A DNA stretch of 12,755 nucleotides from Verrucomicrobiales bacterium (lineage in GTDB: Bacteria > Verrucomicrobiota > Verrucomicrobiia > Verrucomicrobiales > Verrucomicrobiaceae). The notes beneath the pieces were generated by a model that was not told the origin of the DNA, ran no database searches, and saw only the letters and a list, made by a program, of their open reading frames with translations. Below, piece by piece: positions 7,164-12,755 of the stretch (positions are counted from its first letter, which is position 1; every line of letters begins with the position of its first letter). Location of the stretch: contig DNXB01000212.1 in NCBI GenBank assembly GCA_003506995.1, forward strand, positions 29,383 to 42,137, given 5' to 3'. The position numbers and the translations under genes were made by a program.

Positions 7164-7319
7164 TCAGCGTCCGAGGATCATCAAAATCCCGGCCGCAAGC
7201 GCGAGCACCGGCACGACGATGCCGAACTGGCCCAGACTGACGCCAAAAGCGCCGATGACGCCGACGAGGATGAGATAAATGGCGAGCAAGAGATGACCAA
7301 GGTTGGAGGGAACTTTCAT
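7164..7319 (-). CDS. Small hydrophobic membrane protein, 51 residues
   Basis: A short minus-strand gene starting MKVPSNLGHLLLAIYLILVG. Two hydrophobic helices (about residues 9-26 and 32-49) are separated by a short Ser/Gly/Gln turn, and it ends LMILGR. I do not recognise a named family; such tiny two-helix proteins are common in this kind of stress or envelope neighbourhood. It lies 31 bases downstream of another small membrane-protein gene on the same strand, which supports co-transcription and a real gene. No clear ribosome binding site is visible. Confidence 0.6.
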   Translation of the reverse strand: MKVPSNLGHLLLAIYLILVGVIGAFGVSLGQFGIVVPVLALAAGILMILGR

Positions 7320-7350
7320 GGGAGGAATATGCTGGCTGGAGTCATGGCGA

Positions 7351-7572
7351 TCACGCCTTTCTGCCGCTGGTGGCGAGCAGGAAAATGCCGCCCACGATGG
7401 CGATGGCCCCGACGACGGGCGGCAGCGGGAAGGTGTGCTGTTTTTCCGCCGTGACCTGGATGGGGCCGAGGTCGATGGCCTTCTCCGTGGTGGTGTAGGT
7501 GAAGCCCTGGTAGGCTAAGGCAATGACGCCGAGGATGATGAGCAGGATGCCGACGATGGCGGGTGTTTTCAT
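7351..7572 (-). CDS. Small two-helix membrane protein, 73 residues
   Basis: Membrane segment 1 spans about residues 5-21 (IVGILLIILGVIALAYQG). A polar loop with TTTEKAIDLGPIQVTAEKQ (27-45) follows, then membrane segment 2 at about 52-67 (PVVGAIAIVGGIFLLA) and a short basic tail. The layout of helix, TEKA..LGP-type loop, helix is a recurrent small-protein pattern in Verrucomicrobia and Acidobacteria, possibly related to DUF3185. Function is unknown. It sits 14 bases after the LpxR-like gene stop and 31 bases before the next small membrane gene, all on one strand. I am fairly sure it is a real gene and unsure of the family name. Confidence 0.75.
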   Translation of the reverse strand: MKTPAIVGILLIILGVIALAYQGFTYTTTEKAIDLGPIQVTAEKQHTFPLPPVVGAIAIVGGIFLLATSGRKA

Positions 7573-7586
7573 GGGAGAGGCGGCGG

Positions 7587-8642
7587 TTAAAAGGTCCAGT
7601 TGAGCGAGACGCTGCCAAAGACCTGGGGCTCGTACTGGTTGTCGAACTCCTTGGTGCGATAGACGAAGGCGTAGGCGAGCTTGGTGTTCTTGTAGTTGAA
7701 AGCAAAGCCGACGCTGAGATCGGCGACGAAGAGCTTGTGACCCACGGAGTGGCTGCTGCCGAAGGTGTTGCCGTCCAGGAAGACGTTCCGGCCCACGGCG
7801 CGGCCGTCCATGCGGGTGAAGACATACATGCCGAGCGGGAACCAGGACCGCTCAGCGCCCATGCCGCCATCCACGGGCGTGGAGGTGGTGGAGGCAGGGC
7901 CGATGACCCCGGTGCCGAAGTCATCCGGCAGGTTCAGGCCAAAACGCAGCTCCGCGCCGAGGTTGGCATAGGTTTTGACATTGCCGACCGCGCCACCGGC
8001 ATGCGGCAGGAACTCCCAGTCAAAGCCGCTGCGGCGGGTGATGTGCGGAAAGCGCCAGGTGCGCTCGTAGGCAAGCATGACGCCGAGCTCGTTGTGGAGC
8101 TGGTTGTCCCAGCCGTTGGGATTGTCAAAGCCGCGCACATCATGCACGCGGCGCTGAGATTCCTGCGCATAGGACCAGGAGCCGACGACGCCGATGTCGA
8201 GCACGAGCGAATTGCGCACGCGCTCATTTTTCCACACGACGCCGAGGCCGACATAAAGCCAGCCGGCGTAGGGCCGGTCACCGCCGACCAGACCGACGGA
8301 CTCGGTGTCATCCGGGGTGTAAATGTTCTGGCCGATGGCGAAGACGAGGTTCTTTTGGTACTCGGTCTCGTTGATGTAGGGCAGCAGGTCGAACAACGGC
8401 AGAAACGGGCTGGCGTAAGGCGAGTCGCTGAAGCGTTCGAGATTCGGCGAGCTCCAGCTCAGCTTCACACCACTGGTGTAGTAGCGGTCGGTTCCGGCAA
8501 ACATGTCATTCTCGTGATAAAGGCCGAGCGTGCCGCTGGAGTCGTCATTGTCCGCTGCTGGAAGGCTGGTGGTGAGGATGCATGCCAGCAGCAGCAGGCT
8601 GCCGGCGAAGCGGTGGGTGGTGGATGAGCGCGGGAGGAGCAT
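7587..8642 (-). CDS. LpxR-family lipid A 3'-O-deacylase (DUF2219), outer membrane beta-barrel
   Basis: 351 residues from the ATG at 8642; the open frame extends upstream to 8741 but overlaps the DUF6600 gene, and the signal peptide fits this start. The signal peptide covers about residues 1-30, with likely cleavage after SLPAA. LpxR removes the 3'-acyloxyacyl chain of lipid A at the outer membrane. Family motifs seen are LYHENDMFAGTDRYYTSG (41-58), GDRPYAGWLYVGLG (121-134) and WDNQLHNELG (178-187). By family analogy Asn45, Asp46, Ser57, His183 and Glu185 fit the catalytic and Ca2+-site residues. The chain ends NWTF, with the terminal Phe typical of outer membrane barrels. It starts 31 bases after the DUF6600 gene stop. 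The family call is secure; activity on this organism's lipid A is inference. Confidence 0.9.
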   Translation of the reverse strand: MLLPRSSTTHRFAGSLLLLACILTTSLPAADNDDSSGTLGLYHENDMFAGTDRYYTSGVKLSWSSPNLERFSDSPYASPFLPLFDLLPYINETEYQKNLVFAIGQNIYTPDDTESVGLVGGDRPYAGWLYVGLGVVWKNERVRNSLVLDIGVVGSWSYAQESQRRVHDVRGFDNPNGWDNQLHNELGVMLAYERTWRFPHITRRSGFDWEFLPHAGGAVGNVKTYANLGAELRFGLNLPDDFGTGVIGPASTTSTPVDGGMGAERSWFPLGMYVFTRMDGRAVGRNVFLDGNTFGSSHSVGHKLFVADLSVGFAFNYKNTKLAYAFVYRTKEFDNQYEPQVFGSVSLNWTF

Positions 8643-8673
8643 GGTGTGTGTGGGCTGAGTGCGGAGGGGGGGA

Positions 8674-10386
8674 TTACTGGGGCGGCGTGGTGCGTTTTTT
8701 GCGTTCCTGCCCAGGGCGGTCGCCATCCTGCGGCCTCTCACGCGCTGGGGGAGGCTGCACGATGGGCGGCGTTGGAGGCAAGGGCAAGGACGGTGTCACC
8801 CGAGGTGGCGCGGGCGTGACAGGCGGCGGGATCGAAGGCACCGCCGGCATGACTGGCGCGGGCCGGACGATCGGACGCTGCGGCAAAACGCGCTGCGGAG
8901 CAGGCTGCGGCGTGGGCACCACCTGAGGACGCGGGTCGGGCTTGCGGTTTTCAGGACGCTGTGACGTGGGCGGCGCTTCGGGACGCGGCATGGGTCTGGG
9001 TGTTTGCGGACGCTGCGATTGAGGTGGGGCTTCGGGACGAGGAACCGGTTTGAGGGCTTCCGGGCGACCAGGACGCTGCGGTGTGTTTTCCGGCGGCCGG
9101 GGCTGCATGCGCTGCTGCGGCGGCACGAGGTTTTTGTTCTCTGATGGCCGTTCCACCTTCGGCGGCGGCACGTTTTCGCCACCTGGACGACGAGGATCGC
9201 TCATGTTGTTTCTGCCGCCTGGATTGGGGCTGTCAGCGGGCCGTTGCGGGACGGGCATGGGCTCACGACCGGCCCCAGGAACGGATGTGGACGGACGATC
9301 CCGATCCTGCGGCTTTTTCTCCGGCGTCATGGGCGGTGTGTTGGGATTGCGCGTTGTGTCATCGCGCTTTTGCGGAGTCGGCGGCGGTTGGTCGGCAGGC
9401 TTCCGAATAGTTTCGTCCTTGCGCTGCGGCCTGGATGCCTCAGGACGCTCAAAACGCGGCTGCGGCGGCAGTTGCTCGGGCACGCGGACCGGGCTTTTCA
9501 AGCGCTCCCGCATCGCCGCGATCTCTGCGGGAGAACCGGCGTTTTTCCAGCCGTGATTAACCTCGGCACGGCCGACTTTCTCAGCCAGCCGACGCGGTGG
9601 CGCGGAAGCCCGGTCGTTGAACGGCAGCGCGAGCACGCTGAGCGAGTTGCCACGAACACGCGAGTTCAAATGCTCCGCTGACTGCCGGCGGGGATCGCCC
9701 TCGAACTGCTGACGGCGGTCCAGTTGGTAGCGCTGAATCGGTGACGCGCTGTAACGTGCCTGCTGGTCATAGAGGGGGCCGCCGTTGTACACGACGTTGT
9801 TGACGTACGAGATGTTGGTGATGTTCGTCGTCTGGTTGATGATCTGGAGATTCTGCCGCCGGTCGATGAAGACGGTGTTCAGCCGGTGGGCTCCGAAGTC
9901 ACGGTTTTCGATGAAGCGGTAGTTGCCGGGGCCGATGTCATAATAATCATCCACCCATATGCTGAAGCCGATGGCGCGAAGAAACAGCGCCTCCGGCGGC
10001 AGCGGCGCCCAGCCGACGTAACGCGGGCTGTGCCGCCATGAGACCCAGCCTGGACCCCATTCAGTGCCAGGCACCCAGATCCAGCCGACTCGGTTCACAT
10101 TGGCCCAGCGGCCATAGTGATACACCGCCCAGCCAAAGGGCTCGTTGGAGTCCCAGGTCCATCCGGCATCGGTGTACACCCAGCGCCCGTCGCTGTAGGG
10201 CTGCCAGTCGTCACCGACATCGTGGGGTTGCCAGGCGTACCCGTAGTCACCGACTTCGCGCCAGCTCCCGTATGGGTCGAGGTTGTCATAAAAGAAATCC
10301 ATCGAGGCCGTGTCCTGGGCCTTGGCGGAGGGTGTGGCCACACCGAGGAAGGCGGCGGCGGCGAAGAGAGACAAAAGCAGTTTCAT
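8674..10386 (-). CDS. DUF6600-type secreted protein with long Pro/Arg-rich tail
   Basis: 570 residues. A signal peptide lies at about 1-23 (MKLLLSLFAAAAFLG, cleavage near AKA). The N-terminal part has the aromatic repeats of DUF6600/YXWGXW-type proteins: LDPYGSWREVGDYGYAWQP (36-54), GRWVYTDAGWTWDSNEPFGW (67-86), YHYGRW (89-94), GWIWVPGTEWGPGWVSW (101-117) and VGWAPLPPEA (124-133). A charged, Asn/Gln-rich middle region follows. From about residue 300 to the end the protein is low-complexity Pro/Arg/Glu/Gln-rich and probably disordered. It includes an 18-residue tandem repeat. The role is unknown; periplasmic or surface location is likely, and the tail could span or bind envelope polymers. It sits between an Lmo0937-like gene (38 bases upstream) and the LpxR-like gene. 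Family call confident, function open. Confidence 0.88.
   Translation of the reverse strand: MKLLLSLFAAAAFLGVATPSAKAQDTASMDFFYDNLDPYGSWREVGDYGYAWQPHDVGDDWQPYSDGRWVYTDAGWTWDSNEPFGWAVYHYGRWANVNRVGWIWVPGTEWGPGWVSWRHSPRYVGWAPLPPEALFLRAIGFSIWVDDYYDIGPGNYRFIENRDFGAHRLNTVFIDRRQNLQIINQTTNITNISYVNNVVYNGGPLYDQQARYSASPIQRYQLDRRQQFEGDPRRQSAEHLNSRVRGNSLSVLALPFNDRASAPPRRLAEKVGRAEVNHGWKNAGSPAEIAAMRERLKSPVRVPEQLPPQPRFERPEASRPQRKDETIRKPADQPPPTPQKRDDTTRNPNTPPMTPEKKPQDRDRPSTSVPGAGREPMPVPQRPADSPNPGGRNNMSDPRRPGGENVPPPKVERPSENKNLVPPQQRMQPRPPENTPQRPGRPEALKPVPRPEAPPQSQRPQTPRPMPRPEAPPTSQRPENRKPDPRPQVVPTPQPAPQRVLPQRPIVRPAPVMPAVPSIPPPVTPAPPRVTPSLPLPPTPPIVQPPPARERPQDGDRPGQERKKRTTPPQ
8941..9048 (-). repeat. 18-residue (54-bp) tandem repeat in the Pro-rich tail
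   Basis: Residues 447-464 (starting PVPRPEAPPQSQRP) and 465-482 (starting PMPRPEAPPTSQRP) are two consecutive, closely similar 18-residue units. A partial third unit begins PDPRPQ at 483. A related RPEALKP lies just before at 441-447. The pattern suggests growth by tandem duplication. Confidence 0.7.
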
Positions 10387-10424
10387 GGTGGGCGAACGGG
10401 GTTGGAGGCGGCGCGGGCCGCGCG

Positions 10425-10574
10425 TCAGAGGACGCGGCGGCCCTGAATGACGCGCAGCAGCACGATGATGACGGCCACCACGAGCAGGATGTGGATGAAG
10501 CCACCGACGGTGTAGCTGGTGACGAGTCCGAGGAGCCAGAGAATGATGAGGACGACGGCGATGATGGTGAGCAT
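10425..10574 (-). CDS. Lmo0937-family (DUF5670-like) small membrane protein
   Basis: 49 residues: MLTIIAVVLIILWLLGLVTS, then the turn YTVGGFIH and a second helix ILLVVAVIIVLLRVIQGRR. The helix - LGL..SYTVGGFIH - helix - basic tail layout is the standard Lmo0937 family pattern. These are tiny two-helix inner membrane proteins of unknown function, often found among stress-response genes. The ATG at 10574 lacks a strong ribosome binding site. The gene starts 29 bases after a terminator-like hairpin and lies just upstream of the DUF6600 gene, so it may begin a new transcription unit. Confidence 0.85.
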   Translation of the reverse strand: MLTIIAVVLIILWLLGLVTSYTVGGFIHILLVVAVIIVLLRVIQGRRVL

Positions 10575-10602
10575 GATGTTAGGGCCTTTCTGGGGATGGA
10601 AA

Positions 10603-10630
10603 ACTGCCGGGCAACGTGTGACACGGCAGT
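10603..10630 (-). terminator. Terminator-like hairpin downstream of the BON gene
   Basis: On the minus strand ACTGCCG and CGGCAGT form a 7-bp perfect stem with a 14-base loop, followed directly by TTTTCC. It begins 12 bases after the BON gene stop. The T-run is short, so termination may be partial. Confidence 0.5.
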
Positions 10631-10642
10631 CCTGGGATGGTT

Positions 10643-11461
10643 TTAGTTCGCGCTGACAACCGGCTCGACGACCATGTTGTTCACGACGCTCTTCACGCCG
10701 TTGATGTCGGTGACGAGCTTGGTCACGAGGTCCTTTTCAGCGGCGTTCTTCGCGCTGCCACCGACGGTGACGACGCCTTCTAGCGTGGCGACGCTGGTCT
10801 TGAAGGCGCTGGTGGAACGATGTGACATCAGGGCCATGCGCACCTGGGCGGAGATGGAGGCGTCGTCGATCAGGGTGGCCAGAGGCAGCGTCGCGGCCGG
10901 TTTGTCCGCCACCACCGCCACGGTCATCTCATTCTTCACTTCCTTGATGCCTTCGACATCCTTGGCGTATTCGGTGGTCAGCTCCTTTTGAGCCTCGCTG
11001 GTGGCCTCGCCTTTGAGTGTCACCACGCCTTGTTTCAGCTCCACCTGGGTGTTGTAGCCGCTCACGCTGCTGTGATAGGCCAGCGTGCCCTTCACCTTCA
11101 GGTAAAGCCAGGTGTCGGAATGCTCCGGCGGGCTGTCCTTGACCTCGATTTGATTGTTCACGCTGATGACGCCCGGCAGCCCGGCGACGGTCTCCTGTGC
11201 CAGTTGCTTGTGGGATTCCTCATGCACCGTTCCGGTGAGAGTCACCACGCCCTCCTTGGACTCCGTCCTGATCGCATCATCTATGAGGAAGGTTTTGAAG
11301 ACATAAGAAGACTGGGCGGCGGCCTCGATCTGGGTGTCCACTTCAGCGGCCTGGAGCGGAGCGTGGGCAAACAAGGCCATCAGCAGGAACACGCTGCCAG
11401 CAGGCAGGTGACGGGTGTGGCGGGTGACCTGAGTCAAGGGGGTGGGTTTCATAGGTTCCAT
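10643..11461 (-). CDS. Secreted protein with three BON domains (OsmY-like)
   Basis: 272 residues; ATG at 11461, with an in-frame alternative ATG at 11452. The signal peptide is long (about 1-39, hydrophobic core SVFLLMALFAHAPL, cleavage near LQAA), so a periplasmic location is likely. Three BON domains follow at about 42-108, 115-184 and 195-266. Each shows the BON pattern: a helix, then a GVVTLxG strand (71-77, 145-151; GVVTVGG in the third, 229-235), then a helix ending in GxxxVxN (97-103, 171-177, 255-261). BON proteins such as OsmY bind phospholipid surfaces and are induced by osmotic or envelope stress; other BON proteins act as outer membrane chaperones. The gene is preceded by a 25-base element shared with the upstream operon region and followed by a terminator-like hairpin. 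The exact role here is not determined. Confidence 0.9.
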   Translation of the reverse strand: MEPMKPTPLTQVTRHTRHLPAGSVFLLMALFAHAPLQAAEVDTQIEAAAQSSYVFKTFLIDDAIRTESKEGVVTLTGTVHEESHKQLAQETVAGLPGVISVNNQIEVKDSPPEHSDTWLYLKVKGTLAYHSSVSGYNTQVELKQGVVTLKGEATSEAQKELTTEYAKDVEGIKEVKNEMTVAVVADKPAATLPLATLIDDASISAQVRMALMSHRSTSAFKTSVATLEGVVTVGGSAKNAAEKDLVTKLVTDINGVKSVVNNMVVEPVVSAN

Positions 11462-11487
11462 GCTAGAACCCGCGTCTCCCGCGCGCG

Positions 11488-11512
11488 ATGGGGTGTAACC
11501 CTACCGCCTCAT
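11488..11512 (-). promoter_or_regulatory. Duplicated conserved element, copy upstream of the BON gene
   Basis: On the minus strand ATGAGGCGG is followed by TAGGGTTACACCCCAT, ending 26 bases before the BON ATG. It is nearly identical to 12253-12280: one substitution and a missing CGG triplet. It overlaps the stop codon of the helical-protein gene and is otherwise intergenic. It could be an operator, part of an alternative-sigma promoter, or an mRNA leader element. The role is inferred from repetition and position only. Confidence 0.45.
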
Positions 11513-12213
11513 GCCGCCTGCACTTTGGCAGGCGGATTCTTGAGCACACGCTCCTCCGGTGTCTCCACCCACATGAACATGGCCTTGATGTCATCCTTGA
11601 GATCCAGCACCTGATGCTGCTCCTGTTCGATTTCGACGGCGGCCTGGTCAAACTTTCGCGTGTAGGCCGCCGGCTCCATGCCATCCACGCCAGGACGGGC
11701 TGGCGGGGCAAGGCTCGCGGCATCACCCATCACCGAAAATCCTGCTTTCCATGCCTCCAGCCGCGCGCCGATGCCTTTGGCGGCTGTCTGCACGACTTTT
11801 CGATAAGACTCGACGGTAAGCACCAGTTCCAGCCACTCCCCGCGGGCGGTCTCGTCGAGCTCCAGGCTCTGCGCGCGCATTCCGGCCAGCGCGGCGGCGA
11901 GTTTGATGCCCTCCTCCTGGATCGCCGCCCAGGCGGCGCATGCCCGCAACGCCCCTGGCTCGTCACTGCTGATGATGGCGGTGTGCATCTCGCTCACCAG
12001 ACCATGAATGACATCCAGGATGTCCTCGACAAGATCCCACTGATGATGGCAGCCCGTCTCCCAGTCACCGGGCTCCCCCTGCACGCTGGCAAGCTCTTCG
12101 GAATGACTCAGGGCGGTGGCCAGATCCGACTCAAGGCCCATCAGTCGTGATGCATCGGCATGGAGCCCGGCGGCGAGACTGGAATGAGACGGGGGAGTGA
12201 GAGCATGAGTCAT
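11509..12213 (-). CDS. Uncharacterised, predominantly helical protein
   Basis: 234 residues with no signal peptide or membrane segment; I recognise no family. Most of it is predicted helical: residues about 11-45, 57-80, 86-117 and 120-157 form amphipathic Ala/Leu/Glu-rich helices. A Pro/Gly-rich break at 168-182 (SLAPPARPGVDG) comes before a final charged helix at 185-215 (QAAVEIEQEQHQVLDLKDDI). Cys55-His56-His57 and Cys92 are the only notable Cys/His positions. The pattern of long helices suggests a bundle or coiled-coil protein, perhaps acting with its neighbours. Its ATG overlaps the upstream Cys-rich gene stop by four bases (ATGA), a strong sign of translational coupling. That supports both genes being real. 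Confidence 0.75.
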   Translation of the reverse strand: MTHALTPPSHSSLAAGLHADASRLMGLESDLATALSHSEELASVQGEPGDWETGCHHQWDLVEDILDVIHGLVSEMHTAIISSDEPGALRACAAWAAIQEEGIKLAAALAGMRAQSLELDETARGEWLELVLTVESYRKVVQTAAKGIGARLEAWKAGFSVMGDAASLAPPARPGVDGMEPAAYTRKFDQAAVEIEQEQHQVLDLKDDIKAMFMWVETPEERVLKNPPAKVQAA

Positions 12214-12506
12214 GGCTGGGGCACTGCTATGAGCGGAACGGGCGGCTGTGCCATGGGGTGTAAACCTACCGCCGCCTCATTTGCGGTGACGGCATCCGGC
12301 TGATTGGACCAATACGCCGCCCCCACCGGACCGCGCACGCAGGGCGGCGTGCCCCTGCCGCCATAAACATGATTGAGGCCGATGTGCAGGCCGAGCGATA
12401 TCGACGCATTCTGCCCGGAGAGTTTGATGAGGTTTAACACGCAGTTAGGGCTGTCGTGATGCTCGCAGCTCAGAGGACAGTCCAGACATGGAGAGTGAGT
12501 GTTCAT
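12210..12506 (-). CDS. Small Cys-rich protein, unknown function
   Basis: 98 residues. The N-terminus MNTHSPCLDCPLSCEHH has Cys7, Cys10, Cys14 and Cys22 (spacing CX2CX3CX7C), which suits a zinc or iron-sulfur site. There is another Cys at about 56. The rest has a Gly-rich centre and a Pro-rich end with no recognised domain and no membrane segment. GAGGATGGAG directly before the ATG at 12506 gives a good ribosome binding site, and the stop overlaps the next start (ATGA). The last third coincides with the duplicated regulatory-type element at 12253-12280, so that part may be constrained as DNA rather than protein. I infer a real gene from the context; the metal-site idea rests only on Cys spacing. 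Confidence 0.6.
   Translation of the reverse strand: MNTHSPCLDCPLSCEHHDSPNCVLNLIKLSGQNASISLGLHIGLNHVYGGRGTPPCVRGPVGAAYWSNQPDAVTANEAAVGLHPMAQPPVPLIAVPQP
12253..12280 (-). promoter_or_regulatory. Duplicated conserved element, copy upstream of the helical-protein gene
   Basis: On the minus strand ATGAGGCGGCGG is followed by TAGGTTTACACCCCAT, ending 39 bases before the ATG at 12213. It matches 11488-11512 at all but one shared position and has one extra CGG. This copy lies inside the 3' part of the Cys-rich gene. A TAGCA follows 22-23 bases downstream in both copies. Confidence 0.45.
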
Positions 12507-12516
12507 CGCTCCATCC

Positions 12517-12747
12517 TCAGGCCTCGGCCAGATGGTGTTCCGCGATCAGCTCCGCCTCGGCGCCGAGCCAGTCGGCCAGGTCACGTCCATCCATGAGCCC
12601 ATGGTTCTGATGCTTGAGATAAGCCCGGTAAGCCACGTCATCAGCGGCGGGGGTGAAGGCTGCGGCTGCCGTTGATGCCGGAGCATCCACGGGTGGTTGG
12701 GCGGCCTGAGCGTGTTTGCGGGAGCGGTTGGTCGGTGGTTTTTTCAT
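12517..12747 (-). CDS. DUF2934 domain protein
   Basis: 76 residues. A basic, Ala/Pro-rich N-terminus (MKKPPTNRSRKHAQ) is followed by the DUF2934 core at about residues 37-70: DVAYRAYLKHQNHG, then GRDLADWLGAEAEL. This is the usual helix - G.RDLxDWLxAEAEL signature. DUF2934 proteins are short, of unknown function, and frequent in soil and stress-related bacteria, often beside BON or CsbD-like genes. The gene starts 8 bases from the window's right edge, so its upstream control region is not visible. It lies 10 bases before the Cys-rich gene and probably heads or continues that operon. Confidence 0.85.
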   Translation of the reverse strand: MKKPPTNRSRKHAQAAQPPVDAPASTAAAAFTPAADDVAYRAYLKHQNHGLMDGRDLADWLGAEAELIAEHHLAEA

Positions 12748-12755
12748 GGCAGGCT

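Noticed and set aside
8571..8582. Possible lipobox (LLAC) in the LpxR-like signal peptide
   Set aside because: A normal signal peptidase I site after SLPAA fits better, and LpxR proteins are beta-barrels rather than lipoproteins.
7563..8627. 354-codon + strand frame opposite the LpxR-like gene
   Set aside because: Its Val/Ala/Gly/Glu-rich sequence has no motif, and the minus strand has a signal peptide, LpxR motifs and a barrel-type C-terminus.
9050..9681. Several + strand frames opposite the DUF6600 Pro-rich tail
   Set aside because: They are complements of Pro/Arg codons, giving Gly/Arg/Ser/Cys-rich low-complexity shadows.
1..12755. CRISPR arrays, tRNA/rRNA genes, IS transposases or prophage genes
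   Set aside because: None was seen: there are no regularly spaced direct repeats, no cloverleaf-type sequence noticed, and no transposase or phage protein motifs in the reading frames.

Overview
The window looks like chromosomal DNA from a member of the Planctomycetes-Verrucomicrobia-Chlamydiae group, most likely a Verrucomicrobiota bacterium (Prosthecobacter-like). The main evidence is the adjacent DUF1553 (PSD1) and DUF1501 pair at the left end. That pair is abundant in Planctomycetes and Verrucomicrobia and uncommon elsewhere. GC-rich coding sequence, a small two-helix membrane protein, and DUF6600, BON and DUF2934 proteins are consistent with this. The assignment rests on protein families only.

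Left part (1-3538, + strand): the 3' end of a PSD1/DUF1553 gene, a DUF1501 gene one base downstream, and an ADP-ribosylglycohydrolase-family gene, probably in one transcription unit. The first gene carries a 78-bp palindrome read in frame. Middle-left (3539-4152): a 614-bp stretch with no intact gene. It holds three consecutive hairpins, a second copy of the palindrome family found in the first gene, the C-terminal remnant of a COG3910-like AAA ATPase, and a further decayed stretch. It looks like a repeat-rich, rearranged junction.

Centre (4153-7155): a metallo-beta-lactamase-fold hydrolase and a DUF3592 membrane protein on the minus strand form a probable two-gene unit. Divergent from them, with a short shared promoter region, is recJ, the single-stranded-DNA exonuclease, complete with all DHH/DHHA1 motifs.

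Right part (7164-12747): nine closely packed minus-strand genes. In transcription order they are: DUF2934 protein; a small Cys-rich protein; an unrecognised helical protein; a three-BON-domain secreted protein; an Lmo0937-type small membrane protein; a DUF6600 protein with a long Pro-rich tail; an LpxR-type lipid A deacylase; and two small membrane proteins. Most are predicted to be secreted or membrane-bound, so this looks like an envelope or stress cluster. It is split at least once by a terminator-like hairpin at 10603-10630. Two nearly identical 25/28-base elements lie just upstream of the helical-protein gene and the BON gene.

I saw no rRNA, tRNA, CRISPR array, intact transposase or phage gene. 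The least explained items are the palindrome family (one copy inside a coding sequence), the duplicated upstream element, and the uncharacterised Cys-rich/helical gene pair.
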